DNA from: Amoebidium appalachense
Taxonomy: Eukaryota > Ichthyosporea
Assembly: GCA_963693365.1 (NCBI GenBank)
Contig: CAVNZM010000001.1
Span: forward strand, 20,398,001 to 20,462,000
Direction: 5' to 3'
DNA length: 64,000 nt
Shown here: piece after piece, positions 12,610-24,920 of the stretch
How the letters are laid out: each line of letters begins with the position of its first letter
How positions within the stretch are numbered: position 1 is the first letter of the stretch
Notes under the pieces: generated by a model
Seen by the model: the letters and a program-made list of their open reading frames with translations, nothing else
What the model was told of the DNA's origin: nothing
Databases searched by the model: none
Program-made: the position numbers and the translations under genes

Positions 12610-13530
12610 ATGCACCAAATACTGTGCAACCTTTCGGCCTGCCTGCCGGTGGGCACGCGCAGCACCAAAGTACACCCCGCCCTGCCCCCACAACCTCCAA
12701 AAACCCCACTGCCCTCCGACCGGCGGTTTAAGATTTTAAAACCGAACGTAGCTACTGGTGCCTCAGCAACTGTGGACCTTGCGCTGGACACTTTTACTGG
12801 GCAGAAGGTCGTGGTGAAACGGGTAAAGCGTACGGAGAAGAACCAGAAGTCCCTGCTCTCGGAGGAGATAATCCACCACAAGTTGTCACAACACAACCAC
12901 CCGCACATAGCGCGGTTAGTAGACACGCGGCACGAGTCTGATGCCGTGTCTTTTTACATCGAGTACGCAGAGGGCCGTGACCTTTTGGAGAACATCCAAC
13001 CTGACGTGGGGCTGCCCACCGAGCTAGCCCTGCACTATGCGCACCAGCTGTTCCTGGCCCTGGCCCACATACACAGGCTGGGCTATGTGCACAGGGACGT
13101 CAAGGGCGAGAACTGCGTGCTGACAGGGGACAGGCGGGCGCTGAAGCTGATAGACTTTGGCTATGCCGTGCGCCTCTCCGATAAGGCCGCCATATCAAAG
13201 GCCTCGGGCACGGTGCCGTACCTCGCACCTGAGCTGCTGGGCAACTACTGCTCGGACCTGGCACGTGCCGACTGTTTTTCTGCCGGTATAGTCCTATTCA
13301 CAATGCTGACGGGTAGGTTCCCGTGGGCACGGGCCAACAGCAGTGACAGCGAGTATGCGCTGTTTGTGCAGGGCAGACACTCAGCCTCGGAGGCACCCAG
13401 GTGGCAGGCCTTCCCCCCCATGGTCACGGCCCTGCTCACCGACCTGCTGACCCACCTTCCGGACAGAAGACCTTCGGCGGCAGAGGCGGCAGAGAGAATA
13501 GCACTCCTGTTAAGGGCGCAGGGGGCATAG
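12610..13530 (+). CDS. Intronless Ser/Thr protein kinase (CAMK/TSSK/Chk1-like fold)
   Basis: Single exon of 306 residues starting in a perfect Kozak context (GCCACCATG at 12604-12612). After a Pro-rich lead of about 38 residues comes a complete kinase domain: nucleotide loop at about 46-58 (VATGASATVDLA), catalytic Lys70 (VVVKRVKR), alpha-C acidic pair Glu85/Glu86, catalytic loop HRDVKGEN (161-168), DFG (182-184), and APE (206-208) in GTVPYLAPELL. The protein ends soon after the kinase domain, so no regulatory tail is present. The glycine loop keeps only one of the usual three glycines (Gly50). GTVPYLAPELL and the FPW-acidic region resemble Chk1, Ran1/Sks1 and TSSK kinases, but I cannot place it in one subfamily. 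All catalytic residues are present, so it should be active. The lack of introns among multi-exon neighbours suggests a retrocopy origin. Confidence 0.9.
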   Translation: MHQILCNLSACLPVGTRSTKVHPALPPQPPKTPLPSDRRFKILKPNVATGASATVDLALDTFTGQKVVVKRVKRTEKNQKSLLSEEIIHHKLSQHNHPHIARLVDTRHESDAVSFYIEYAEGRDLLENIQPDVGLPTELALHYAHQLFLALAHIHRLGYVHRDVKGENCVLTGDRRALKLIDFGYAVRLSDKAAISKASGTVPYLAPELLGNYCSDLARADCFSAGIVLFTMLTGRFPWARANSSDSEYALFVQGRHSASEAPRWQAFPPMVTALLTDLLTHLPDRRPSAAEAAERIALLLRAQGA

Positions 13531-14209
13531 ACTCAGTCGCCACACTCTGCATATTTGATTAACTACGCATGAAGTGTTCTGTGTAGGCTACGTACACTAC
13601 ATGCCTGCGGCTTGCCACGTACCACCAATTTTGCAAGGGACTCTGTATTCATCCAGTGATGTTTATATGTTTATAACTTAACATATGTACCGAATATTCT
13701 GATCGTGAGCATGTTTTTCCAGGCAGGAATGTACCAACAGCAGACTGTAAACTTCTGATTGTCATATTTTGATGTAAATAGTTAGACCTGTGTGCAAAGA
13801 CAAATAGCGCTGTAGGAACAGTTATTTCTGTATCAAACCCTGATGAACAACCTTGTTTTGAAGTCCTCTGTAACCTGCAGTAAATGTAAAAATGGCCGGA
13901 AATATGGACCAGGGCGGTTTGTCGCGATGCTTAACTTACCTCTTCTGCACATCAAACTCATCCATGTCTTCCCTTCCCCCTCCCCCCCCCACCCCCCACC
14001 CCCCTCTCCCTCCCCCCCTGTGGCACTCGCCGAGCTCGAGAACTGGGAAGTACTCAACGATGAGAATACTCTTGTTTTCTTGCACAGTATTACTGTGGGC
14101 CGGAACCTAAGCCGTCCCCTCCTCCCCCCTTCCTTACTGTGGGCCGGAACCTAAGCCGCCCCCCCCCCCCCCCCCCCTCCCCCCCCCCCCCCCCCCCACA
14201 CACACACAC

Positions 14210-14282
<73 letters not shown>

Positions 14283-14764
14283 TCCCCCTCCACACACCCC
14301 CCACACACCCTCTGCCACCCACACACCCGCTTTCTCCTCTCTCTTCCCCTCACCTCCTCTTGCCCGCCCCCAAGACAGCCACCCCCTCACCCCTCTGCCC
14401 CGTTCCAAAAAAAGAAAAAATGGGGTAAAAAACAACCACGCAGGCAACATCCCAACCTTCCTGTGCAAGCCATTTCACACAACAATGTAAATGCACGAAT
14501 TCTGCCATTCCGAGGCTTGATAACACACCAGGTTCAAACGGCCATAAGTACCACTGGTCGGGCCCTAGATCGGACGAAGCCTCAGTGACCACAAGTTTAT
14601 AAATGCAGATAGCCAACAGTACGCTGCTGATGCTCTGTTACAGTTGGCTAGTTCTTTTTGCATAAAACAAGCAAGGAATCACAGAAGAGGGTGCGGGGAC
14701 GGAACAACAGGACGGGAAGGGGGTGGGGTGGGGTGGGGGTGGGGGTGTGCGTGTGTGCGTGTGT

Positions 14765-14814
<50 letters not shown>

Positions 14815-16301
14815 GGTGACAAAACAGTTTGTACTTTCCTACATGTGCGTGTGGATCTTACGTATACGAGATGTCACTGTCTTGTACAATTTTTTATTCT
14901 GGAAAATTCAAGACTTGGATCACCGGTTCAAACGAGAGGAAGGTTTGCTAGGTCTATTTTACGCGAGGCAGGGTAGCCTCGGCGGGAGGTATGGGGGAGG
15001 CCCCGGGGGAGGGGCCAATCCTCTCCCCACTTTATGTGTGACCTCTATGTGTTAACTTGACTCACACACTCTATTCGCTATTTCCATCTCTCCCTCCCTT
15101 CGTCCCCCCTCACCCTTCTCCCCCCCCCCCCCCCTCCCCTCCCTCTCCCCCTCCCTCTCCCAGGGCCTCCGCCCCCTCCCCCCCCCCTCTCTCTCCCCAC
15201 CCCCACCCGCTCTTCCGGCGCCCCCCGTCTTTTTAGAATTCTCTATCTCTTTCTGCGCCCCTGCCCGCGAGCTCTCTATCGATCTCTTACCAACCTAGTT
15301 ATTGTAGAGAGTTCTCTCTCCCACTTGTCCGTGTTCAGAAACCTGCCCCGCAGCTGAGGCTGGTGGTTGCACGATGTTCCGTGCACCGGACCGTGCACCT
15401 CATAGACGTTGACTGCAATGATAAGGCAGTATAACTGCTGCTGTGTTCCAACTGTACTTGTCAAACTGCTACCTTTCACAGTGTTTGGAGGTAGCTCTTA
15501 TTTTTCAAGGCCGACAAAACTTTCCTTTCGATGCGAGTGCTCACGCGCTAACTGATCGCCAGAGTATAGTTGATCATACGGCAGCTGAGACCACAGTCGC
15601 ACGTGGCAACTTGTCAAATGAGCCCACAGCATTCGAATTCAACCATGGCTTTTGGGCTAAACACTTTATAACGGGCATACCGTCTCGCCTTATTCTCAAC
15701 GTTGCGGCATTAAACACCGTCTGCATGTCACGGGCATTACAACTGTCCTACATGCATGTGACTGTGTGTGCGACACAGCACGTCTGCCTAGGCAGGTGCC
15801 GTTTGTTGTTCGTGCGCAGCCAATCAGCAACGAGCCTGGGTGCGCTTCCAAAAGTGAGACTACACCCAGTACTACGTCATGCCTTCTTCAACACACACGT
15901 GCATGTAACTCATTTGGTGCCGGTGAAACAGACAAAAGTTTTTTTTCAGGGGGGTAAAAGAACAAAAGCTCTCTAATAGTCACAGCTCGTAAAGATACGT
16001 TAACTCGGGCATACCAGACAAGGCCTCAGGACCCTTGATACCAGATTAATCACAACGAGCCAGAGCGTTTACGTTTGAGACTAAAAGCCAATCTGGCTCC
16101 CAGCCAACTCGTGTCGAGAGCTCTCTCACCTCTCGCACAAATTTCGTTTTGTCTGTCAACTGTCAAAGCCTTCCAACATAGCACAGTTGTGGGTTACCAT
16201 ATATACACAGCCAAGTACTACATACAACCTAACGTTAGGCTGCACACGCGCAGGAAACACGCACACTGCCACGTGGCACACCCGCACACACAGCCGCCAA
16301 C
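13531..16301. other. Spacer between kinase and beta-galactosidase genes
   Basis: Contains a duplicated segment (TACTGTGGGCCGGAACCTAA at about 14090 and 14135), C runs, a (CT)n block, a GT block running into a G run at 14760-14813, pyrimidine-rich DNA (15080-15230) and a short dispersed repeat at 15574-15608. A 177-codon open frame at 15443-15976 overlaps that repeat and shows no family resemblance. The last 150 bases before 16302 should hold the promoter of the next gene. Confidence 0.55.
14213..14279 (+). repeat. (CT)n microsatellite
   Basis: About 33 CT units. They directly follow a C tract and a short (AC)n block. Confidence 0.95.
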
Positions 16302-18056
16302 ATGCCGGACTTCACCGTTGATGGGGACCACTTTGTGCTGGACGGCCAGAGGGTGCGGTTGCTATCCGGGGCTGTGCACTATTTCCGCTCGCTGCCAGCG
16401 CAGTGGCCCGGCATACTCGCAAAGCTGAAGGCCCTGGGCTGCAACTGTGTGGAGACCTATGTGGCCTGGAACATGCACGAGACGCAGCCCGGCGTGTTCG
16501 ACTTTAAGGGTAGGAACAACCTTGCCGCGTTCATACGGCACGCTGCAGACCTTGGGCTGCACGTTATTGTGCGCCCAGGCCCGTACATATGCACCGAGTG
16601 GGAGCTCGGGGGGTTCCCTGCCTGGCTACTGCGCGACGGCGACATGAAGCTGCGCTGTGCGCACCCTTCCTACCTTCAGGCTGTGGACCGCTACCTCGAT
16701 GCCCTTGTGCCGCACCTTGCGCCTCTACAAGTGCAGAATGGTGGCCCCATCATAGCCGTGCAGGTCGAGAACGAGTACGGCAGCTTTGGCTCGGACAAGG
16801 TCTATCTAGAGCACGTGCGCGCGGGCCTGAGGTCACGCGGCATTAAGTGTCTTCTGTTTACGTCTGATGGGCCCAGTGACCCCATGCTGACGCACGGCAC
16901 AATCCCAGGGGTGCTCATGACCGCAAACTTTGGGTCCAACCCAAAGGAGGGCTTTGGTATATTGAAGAAGTTTCAGCCCACCGGCCCACTCATGTGCACC
17001 GAGTTTTGGAACGGATGGTTTGACCACTGGGGCGAGGTACACCACGTACGCAACCCAGAGGATGCGGCAAAGACTTTGGACGAGATGCTAGCCATGGGGG
17101 CCAGTGTGAACTTCTACATGTTTCACGGGGGCACCAACTTTGGGTTTATGAATGGTGCCAACACAGAAAACGAAACATTCAAATTCCAACCCACAGTTAC
17201 CAGCTACGACTACGATTCCCCTCTGAGCGAGTGTGGTGACGTGACACCAAAATATCTCGCCTTTAGGGACGTGATTAAAAAATACGTCGATATAAAGGAT
17301 TCGGTTCCTGAGAACACGCCCAAACTGGCCCTTGGTGCTGTTACGTTGACGTCCGCAGCAGCACTCTTCCCTTCCATCGACAGACTGTCTAAGCCGGTGC
17401 ATTCGGCAGCACCCCTGTGTATGGAGCTAGTGGGCCAGAACTACGGGTTCATTCTGTACCGCACAAAGTTCAGCCACCCTGTGGGCAAAACGAACCTTAA
17501 CTTTGAGGAGGTTAGGGACAGGGCCCAGGTGTTTTTGGACGGCAAGGAGATAGGGTTGATGGAAAGAGACGGGCCCAAGAAAATGGAGATAGAGGTGACG
17601 GCACAGACACACACCCTCGACATTTTGGTGGAGAATATGGGCCGGGTCAACTACGGGCCGAAAATATTCGACCGCAAGGGGTTGGTGGGTAACGTGCGGC
17701 TCGGCTACACACAGCTGCACGGGTGGGACATGTACCCCCTGCTCTTGGACAACCTCACCACCCTCGAATACTGGAACGCAGCACAGCTACCAGCCGGGCC
17801 TGCATTCTACCGCGGGACATTTAAGGTTCCAGAAAAGGGAAAAGATACGTTTTTGGCACTCCCTGGGTGGAAAAAGGGTGTGGCGTGGGTGAATGGGTTT
17901 AACCTGGGGAGGTACTGGGAGAGGGGGCCGCAGAAGACGCTGTATGTGCCGTGGCCGTTGCTTGCTGAGGGAGACAACGAGGTGGTGGTCTTGGAGCTGC
18001 ATGCGCCACACAGCAGCATGCAGGTCAGCTTTGTGGATGCACCAGGTCTGGGGTAG
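16302..18056 (+). CDS. Beta-galactosidase, glycoside hydrolase family 35
   Basis: Single exon of 584 residues. The family 35 TIM barrel is complete: RPGPYICTEWELGGFPAW (91-108), proton donor Glu158 in QVENEYGSFG, nucleophile Glu234 in MCTEFWNGWFDHWG, and MFHGGTNFGFMNGAN (273-287) lining the active site. The C-terminal beta-sandwich domains follow (DRAQVFLDGKEIG; GRVNYGP; WVNGFNLGRYW). The enzyme hydrolyses terminal beta-galactosides. It resembles animal GLB1/GLB1L proteins in length and order, but it begins directly at the barrel with no signal peptide. Unlike lysosomal GLB1 it may therefore be cytosolic, or an upstream signal exon is missed. The ATG is 103 bases after a weak TATA-like TATATACA (16200). 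Absence of introns again suggests a retrocopy or a laterally acquired gene. Confidence 0.95.
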   Translation: MPDFTVDGDHFVLDGQRVRLLSGAVHYFRSLPAQWPGILAKLKALGCNCVETYVAWNMHETQPGVFDFKGRNNLAAFIRHAADLGLHVIVRPGPYICTEWELGGFPAWLLRDGDMKLRCAHPSYLQAVDRYLDALVPHLAPLQVQNGGPIIAVQVENEYGSFGSDKVYLEHVRAGLRSRGIKCLLFTSDGPSDPMLTHGTIPGVLMTANFGSNPKEGFGILKKFQPTGPLMCTEFWNGWFDHWGEVHHVRNPEDAAKTLDEMLAMGASVNFYMFHGGTNFGFMNGANTENETFKFQPTVTSYDYDSPLSECGDVTPKYLAFRDVIKKYVDIKDSVPENTPKLALGAVTLTSAAALFPSIDRLSKPVHSAAPLCMELVGQNYGFILYRTKFSHPVGKTNLNFEEVRDRAQVFLDGKEIGLMERDGPKKMEIEVTAQTHTLDILVENMGRVNYGPKIFDRKGLVGNVRLGYTQLHGWDMYPLLLDNLTTLEYWNAAQLPAGPAFYRGTFKVPEKGKDTFLALPGWKKGVAWVNGFNLGRYWERGPQKTLYVPWPLLAEGDNEVVVLELHAPHSSMQVSFVDAPGLG

Positions 18057-18075
18057 ACCACGTGGGGGGAGGGAC

Positions 18076-18126
<51 letters not shown>

Positions 18127-18147
18127 AGTAAATGAAGGCCCGGACCA

Positions 18148-18153
18148 AATAAA
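18148..18153 (+). promoter_or_regulatory. Polyadenylation signal of the beta-galactosidase gene
   Basis: AATAAA 92 bases after the stop, set between two direct copies of AAGGCCCGGACC. A G run of about 47 bases (18078-18124) lies between the stop and the signal, inside the predicted 3' UTR. Confidence 0.6.
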
Positions 18154-18159
18154 GGCCCG

Positions 18160-18716
18160 GACCCTTTCAGCTTTCGAGTATTTGTATGTAGGTCGCGGAA
18201 GGTGGATGTGCTGGTGGTGGTGTTTGGGTGGGTGGGTGGGGTGGTTTTGTGGGTAGATGTGTGTGTGTGTGTTTGGGGCGAGGGGGGGGGGAGAGGGGGC
18301 CACAAAGACGCAAAGAGACAAGCTCAAAAGATTAGAATGAAGCATTTTTTGCAAACGATTTGGTGACAATTATGTTAGTAACAGGCATAGAAAATGGCTT
18401 ACCGGAACCGGGTTGCTAGCATACCTGACACGGAGAAAATGTATAATCATTAGCACTTAGACACTAAATGATGCACTGACTGCTGGTCGAGGAAAAATAT
18501 CATATTTGTGAAGCTTACCCCTATTTTTGGTATGAAAAACAAGTGCGCCCAAATATATGAACCCTCAACCCTGCACGTGAATGCTGCTATTCCCGGGGAT
18601 GTTGTATGTGTGTGTGCGTGTGGTGTACGTGTGCGCACGCACACATACACACACACAGGCACGCGCACATGCACAAGCACACAAGCGCGCACGAGCACAC
18701 GCTCACCCGAACACAG

Positions 18717-18755
<39 letters not shown>

Positions 18756-19883
18756 GTGGCTATGCACCTCCCTTGAGTGGGGTATAATATCTATTAGTGG
18801 CTATTGGTGCCGTGACAATCCCGCGGTATATATATATCCGGTAATTACGTGGACGGTCTGAGGCGGCCTGTAATTTCAATGGAACAAATATCTTTCAGGG
18901 GTCTGATTTCCACCTTATGAGGGCCCCTGGTACTAAATAGACGCTGTTGAAAGACAACAATCAAGAAATTAATTCCTTTCGGGTCCAAGCGGAGGCATGC
19001 ACCAACCCCTCCCCAACCCACTGCCAGATCTCATTACAATATGGTACAAAACCCCCCCCCCTCTCCCCCCCCCATCCTCCTCCCCCCCCCTCCCCCGCCC
19101 TTCGGATGCAAATCACACTATGGTACCCCCCCTCTTCCCCCCTCCGGACCCTCCGGGGGGCCTGGGTGCCGGAGGCAGTATCGAATGCCCCCCCCCCCCC
19201 GCGCCCAACTCTTGTCCGCCCTTCCCCAACCCCCAACTCAACCCAAGGGGAGTGTGGGGGGGGGGGGGGGGGGGGAGGGCGGATACAGTAAAGCAGAATC
19301 AATGAATGAAAGGGCAGAGGTGACCAAACTATGCATATGGCCATCATGCTGAGAGAAAGATCGAGGGGTGTATGCTATATATTCCGTGTGGGCTACAATT
19401 GAAAACCTCATTTTAGAAAAGCAAATGCCGAGGGACCTGGGGCGGGTTTTATGGTTCTGAAAGAAAGGGAGGGTCAAAGAGAGAAAGGGGGATTGAGGGC
19501 TGACCACAAACACTAGATGGGCAGCAACAACAAAACACCGGCCCGTGTATGTGGTCTGATCTGTCGAGCCTCACTGTTCACACATCGATCAGTGTCAACA
19601 TTCATTTATTGTGCATTTCAGTATCATTTAATAGGCGTCTAGAGACCCATAGCGCAGAGCTTTCATTCATTTTGCCGTTACAATCGACTGGGTACCAACA
19701 CAAGGCCATATCACCCAGGCTAGTATTTGCCTTGTCTGACATACAATTCTAAAACTTTTTAGCTTTAAGGCTGGCAGCCACATATGCATATTCCTACTTT
19801 TATAGTTGTTTTGATAGTAGTGCGCCAATTCTAAATCGAAAGAAAAGTTGAACACTGCATATGGCAGTTGCCGTTTGATAATA
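18160..19883. other. Spacer between convergent beta-galactosidase and vault genes
   Basis: Holds GT/CA blocks (18600-18755), C-rich and G-rich tracts (19050-19280), and a minus-strand AATAAA at 19605-19610 that fits the vault transcript. No coding exon recognised. Confidence 0.55.
19605..19610 (-). promoter_or_regulatory. Polyadenylation signal of the vault protein gene
   Basis: Minus-strand AATAAA about 275 bases downstream of the stop codon. Confidence 0.45.
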
Positions 19884-20538
19884 TCAGTGGGAGGTGTTGC
19901 CCCCGTATTCGATCAGGCCCTGGGCCGTGTTGAAGAGGTTGATGGGTGACTTGCCGTCCGTGATGAGGGTGGACTTGAGCCCCAGTGCACTCAGAAGCTT
20001 GACCTGCATCTCGGGCCTGTGTGTGTGTGTGTGTGTGTGTGTACGGGGGGGGGGGGGGGGGGGGAGGGAGGTCAGTATGCGTGTATTTTTGGTACATCAG
20101 TACTTTCAACTTGTTTTTACTCTCTTTTGGCCTGTTCGTTTTCCTTCTTTCTTTTACGGTTGGTGGACTCGGCAGGTGGTGATGTTTGTGGTTGGTTGGT
20201 TGGGTGGGTGAATGGGGTGGTGGATGAGTGGGGGGTGGGTGGGGGGTCGGGGTGGTGGTGGTTGGAGGTGGGGGGGGGGGGGGGGGGGGGTGGGTAAAGC
20301 ATGCGTGAGAGTAGAGGTCTGTCTGTATGTGTTGCCGCGGAGGCGCCAGTGCACTCGTATTTGGGCTGCGGAGGGGGAAGGGGGAGGGGGGGGGGGGGGT
20401 AGAGGGTGGGGGGCTCCAGGCCTAACGTACGACCAATCGGACAAGAACAGCTATCCATGCGCTGCCTGATCGTGTATGTGCTTTCCTTCCTGTTTTCTAC
20501 CAAAACATAAAGGGCGCATGAGGGGACGGGTGTCTTTG

Positions 20539-20582
<44 letters not shown>

Positions 20583-22180
20583 GGGGGAGGGGGGGAGGGG
20601 GGGGGGGGAGAGAAGGGGTTGCATGTGTGTATGCTCAATTTAGCCAGTGTTATCTTGCCGATTGTGGGCTGCGTGTGTGTATGCGTGCACGGGTGCAAGT
20701 GTCAAAGTCTGGTCATATGGGGATGATGCTGTGGGTGCATGTGTGTGCATGTGTGTGTGTGGGCAGGGAAGCGAGCGCGAGAGGGGCTCGAGGGGGGGGG
20801 GGGGGGGGGGGGTAGCAGGTACCCAGCGAGTGCGATTGAGCGCAAGGTGTCGCCACCACCAATGGCCTGGACCATGCGGTCGAACTTCTCCACCTCGATG
20901 GCCTGCAGCTCCTTGGCCTTGGCTACCTCAAGCTCGTTCTGCCGCCTGCAGTGCAACAACATGTGAGGAGGGGGTGGCCCCTTGAAAACGTGGTGTGTAC
21001 TGTCTGTGTGCCCACGTGTTTGTGTATATGTGTCTGTGTGCCTGCGCTATGTGCCTACGGGTGTGCGTACGTGCATGCCTGCATGAATGTGTGCGCACGT
21101 GTGCACACGTGTGTGTGCACTGTCACACGCACGTGCATTTCTCCGTGCGTGCACACGTGTGCGCGCAGGTGTGAGAAATTCATGGGTGCGTGCATGTGTG
21201 CGAGTGTGTTTGTGGTTTGTGCAGGTAACCCCGTCCAACCACCCTGTTCTGTTTCCTCTTGCAATGACCCCCAATGCATGGATGGCACGTACATGATGAA
21301 GTCCAGCTCGGCCCTTCTAGCGGCATCCAGCCTCTCCAGCTCACTCCTAGCTTCGATGTTGTCAGCCTCTGCCTTGAGCTGGGCCATCTTGACTGCTGCC
21401 TCGGCCTCGATGCTCTTGACCGCCGCCTGCGCCTCCGCCTCGGCCTTGGCTTGCCCTGCACCGTGCGGTCAGTAAAAGTGTGTGTTGGAAGTGCAATAAC
21501 AGGGATGATGGGGGGGGTGGGAGGGGGGGGGGGGATGCACGAGCACAAGCATGCACGGGCAGCAAGAATGTGGCACGTGGGCTCATGTGGATTTTGTGTG
21601 GGTGGTGATTGCTACCATTTTGCATTGTACGGTATTGCCCACGACATCATCATGGCTCCCAACTACACCTAATGCTGAATTGGCATACATCTCTAGGAAG
21701 ACACTGTGCAATCTCCTGGCATACCATGTTTGTGCTAAACGGAAGGCGTCCCGGACGGAGGGAGTTTGGGGCGGGGTGGGGTGGGGGGGGGGGGGGGGGG
21801 GTCATGGCAGGAGAATGGGCAGAGGCAAGATAGAAGATGCATGTCTGCAAGGCACCATACCAGCAATCTGCACGGCTGTGGTGTCAGCCTTGAGCAGCTC
21901 CAGGTCCTTGCGCAGCCGCTCTGCCTCGACCTCGTCCCTGATGCGGGCCTTGTCCAGGTCACCCCTAGCACGCTGCTCCTTCTGCAGTGCATGGTGCCGG
22001 GCCTCGGCCTCCGTGGCATTGGTCGTGATCTCGATGGCTAGCTGCACACTCTTCTGGAGCGCATCCCGCGTGCGCTGCAGGCACAGGTATAATTAGCACT
22101 GAGCAGGTGTGGGTTCCATGCTCGTGTGTTGCCACTCAATTAATGCATTGTGTATAGTGTATAAGATCTGTGTATGTGCG

Positions 22181-22216
<36 letters not shown>

Positions 22217-22325
22217 TGTGGACTGCTGGGGATAGAGACTGGGTGGAACGGAGGGGAGGGGGGCGGGGGCGGGCGGCGGGGGGATAGGGGGAAGGGGGGG
22301 AGGAGGGGGAAGGGGAGGGGAGGAA

Positions 22326-22359
<34 letters not shown>

Positions 22360-22374
22360 GGTGTGTGTGTGTGG

Positions 22375-22410
<36 letters not shown>

Positions 22411-24708
22411 GGGGGGGGGAGGGACTGACCTGGTCCACGGGCTCAGCACTCTGGATGTCGATGCTTGTGATGCTCAGATGGTTGGCTGGGAACCGCAGGC
22501 AGTCGTTGGGCTCCACAACGTCAGAATCCTGCACACACGGTCAGCACACAGTCAGCACGAAAACATGCATGCACACAGCCAGCACAGAGGCATGCACACA
22601 GCCAGCACACACACATGCATGCCTACAATATGCATGCATACATACGGTTGACAGCATTCATGGATGCATGCATATCTCACTTCTCCCCCCCTTCCCCCCC
22701 TTCTGATCGTCACCCTTCCCCTCCCCCCCTCCCTCCCCATTTCACATTTCACATCCCTGCATCCATCTCCTGCTTAGATCTCAACCTTAAACGCAAAGTA
22801 TAGCATCATATCAAATCTCCCTAACAGCACGGTAACTTTCGGGGATTGAGGTGACAGGTGTGCTCAGGTCGCTCATAGGTACAAGGGGGGGAATGTACCT
22901 TCTTTGGGCCAAACACGGCCATGCGAATGATGTGCACCGAGTTGCGGTGAAAGTCGTCAAAGGTGGTGGCTGCCACGGCACCTCGGATGGCCGAAGCAGC
23001 GGTCTTGCATAGGTCCCCTATGAAGTCGGGCACGGCAAACAGCTTGAGCGCCTCCTGCATGGTCAGAGAGGGGGTGAGGAGGGGCACAGGGGGGTGTGGG
23101 TGGGCGAGGGATGGCCCCTTGTATTCACATGCATGGTGGCAAAGCCGACGTGGTAGCAGTGCACGTGAATACAATGGGCATGGGCGTGGGCCGGGGGCCA
23201 CATTTTTGCGCCTTGGAAACACCAGCATCTGATTGGTGGCGATGGCTGTGCAAATGTATAGGTCCACATCAGCAAGGTAAACCTGTGGCTATAGCTTGCA
23301 GGATGTGTAAAGTACAAGCACCGCACATAGGAGGGGTGGAGAGGGGTGGAGAGAGAGAGGGAGGGGGGGGGGGGGGGGGGGAGGGGGTTGGTGGGCTGGG
23401 TCACCCGGGAGAGCCGAGGGGGGAGAGGGGGGTTTGGACCTCCGGGCTGTCGCGGTCGACATCGAAGCGCCAGTTGTAAGCAATGTGCAGCTGCATGCGG
23501 GTGTGGTCTGCCGTCTCGATCTGGATGATGTCTGTACAGAAGTCCGGCCCCAGCAGCAGCACTATGGTTCGGATCTGGTTGGGCTTCTTGGGCTTGCCCC
23601 CACTCAGCGACACCTGCGTGAACTCCTCGTCCGGCCCCTGTCCTGGTCGTTAGCAAGAGCATTGCAGAGGGGAACAGAGGAGACAGAGAGAGGGGAAGAG
23701 AGGAAGAGGGAGGGCGGGGAGTGAGAGAGGGGCCGCCGGGGGGGGGGGGGGGGGGGGAGTTTGGGGGCCGGGAGCGGGGGAAGAGGGGAAGAGGGGGGGA
23801 GGGTGAAGAAGAGACGTGGAAGCTGGGGGGAGACCCAGACTAAGAGGGTGAGGCGAGGATCGGCTTTTCAAGAACAGGTAGGTCTGGTAAGTGAGGGGGA
23901 GAGGGGGGGGAGATTTGGGGGCCGGGAGCGGGGGAAGAGGGGAGGAGGGGGGGGGAGGGTGAAGAAGAGAGGTGGAAGCTGGGGGGAGACCCAGACTAAG
24001 AGGGTGAGGCAAGGATCGGCTTCTCCAGAACAGGTAGGTCTGGTAAGTGAGGGGGAGAGGGGGAGGGGAGGGGAGAAGGATGTGTGTCGGTACCAGCATG
24101 ACCAGGTCGGGGCCAAAGACCACCCTCGACTTCTTCTTCTTGTAGTCGTACACCTGCACGGCTGCATTGTGCGGCACCCTGCAGCCCAGAGTCAGTGTTA
24201 ACATGCTGCCTATAGGCCTGGACTGCAGGCACGGTGCATCAGGCCAGAACAGGAGCATCGGAAAGGAACCATTTGCCCGGCAACGGTGGTGATAGGCCAA
24301 CGAGGGAGAATGCTTGGGGGAAGGGGGGGAGAATGGTGGTGGTGGTGGTGGTGCTGCGGGCACCGGGGCAGGCGGGAGGGCGGGGGGAGGGGTTCGGGGG
24401 GAAGGGGGGGGAAGATGAGTAGATACGGATGGTACGTACCTGTAGGTGACGACCCTCGTCTTGTCCCTGCCGCGTGGGGCGCCAGCCTGGCTGGGGCGCT
24501 GGCTGCGGTCTGCCAGGGCGTCTCTGTCGCTGGCAAGCAGCTGCTCCACGGCATCGGGCAGCTGCTTCTGCCACAGCTCCTCGTACTCGTTGAGCATGTA
24601 CGCCTTGCCCGTCTCCGCACGCACCTTGCCTGTGCACACGTCAGTGCGCGCACGTGTGTGTTGGGGAGGGGGGGGGGAGGTGGGGCATATGCGCGTGGTT
24701 GGGTGGGT

Positions 24709-24756
<48 letters not shown>

Positions 24757-24889
24757 GTGGGGGTGGAAGAAGTGCATGGGCCTGCACATGTGTTATGGTG
24801 TTGGTAGAAGGAAAATCGGTATGCGTTGGGGACATGCACATGGTGGTGGAGAAGGAGGTGGAGAGGTGGTGGAGATAGTTTTTTTTTTT

Positions 24890-24920
<31 letters not shown>

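Noticed and set aside
15443-15976. 177-codon open frame
   Set aside because: Includes a short dispersed repeat found at 10472-10506, has no family resemblance, and mixes codon styles; probably chance.
22535-22640. CRISPR-like array (repeated CACAGCCAGCACA with short spacers)
   Set aside because: Short degenerate CA-rich tandem repeats in a eukaryotic intron, with no constant repeat length and no cas genes.
23650-24789. 379-codon minus-strand open frame
   Set aside because: Reads through vault exons 9 and 10 and the intervening C-rich introns; the exon model with matching phases explains the conserved parts.
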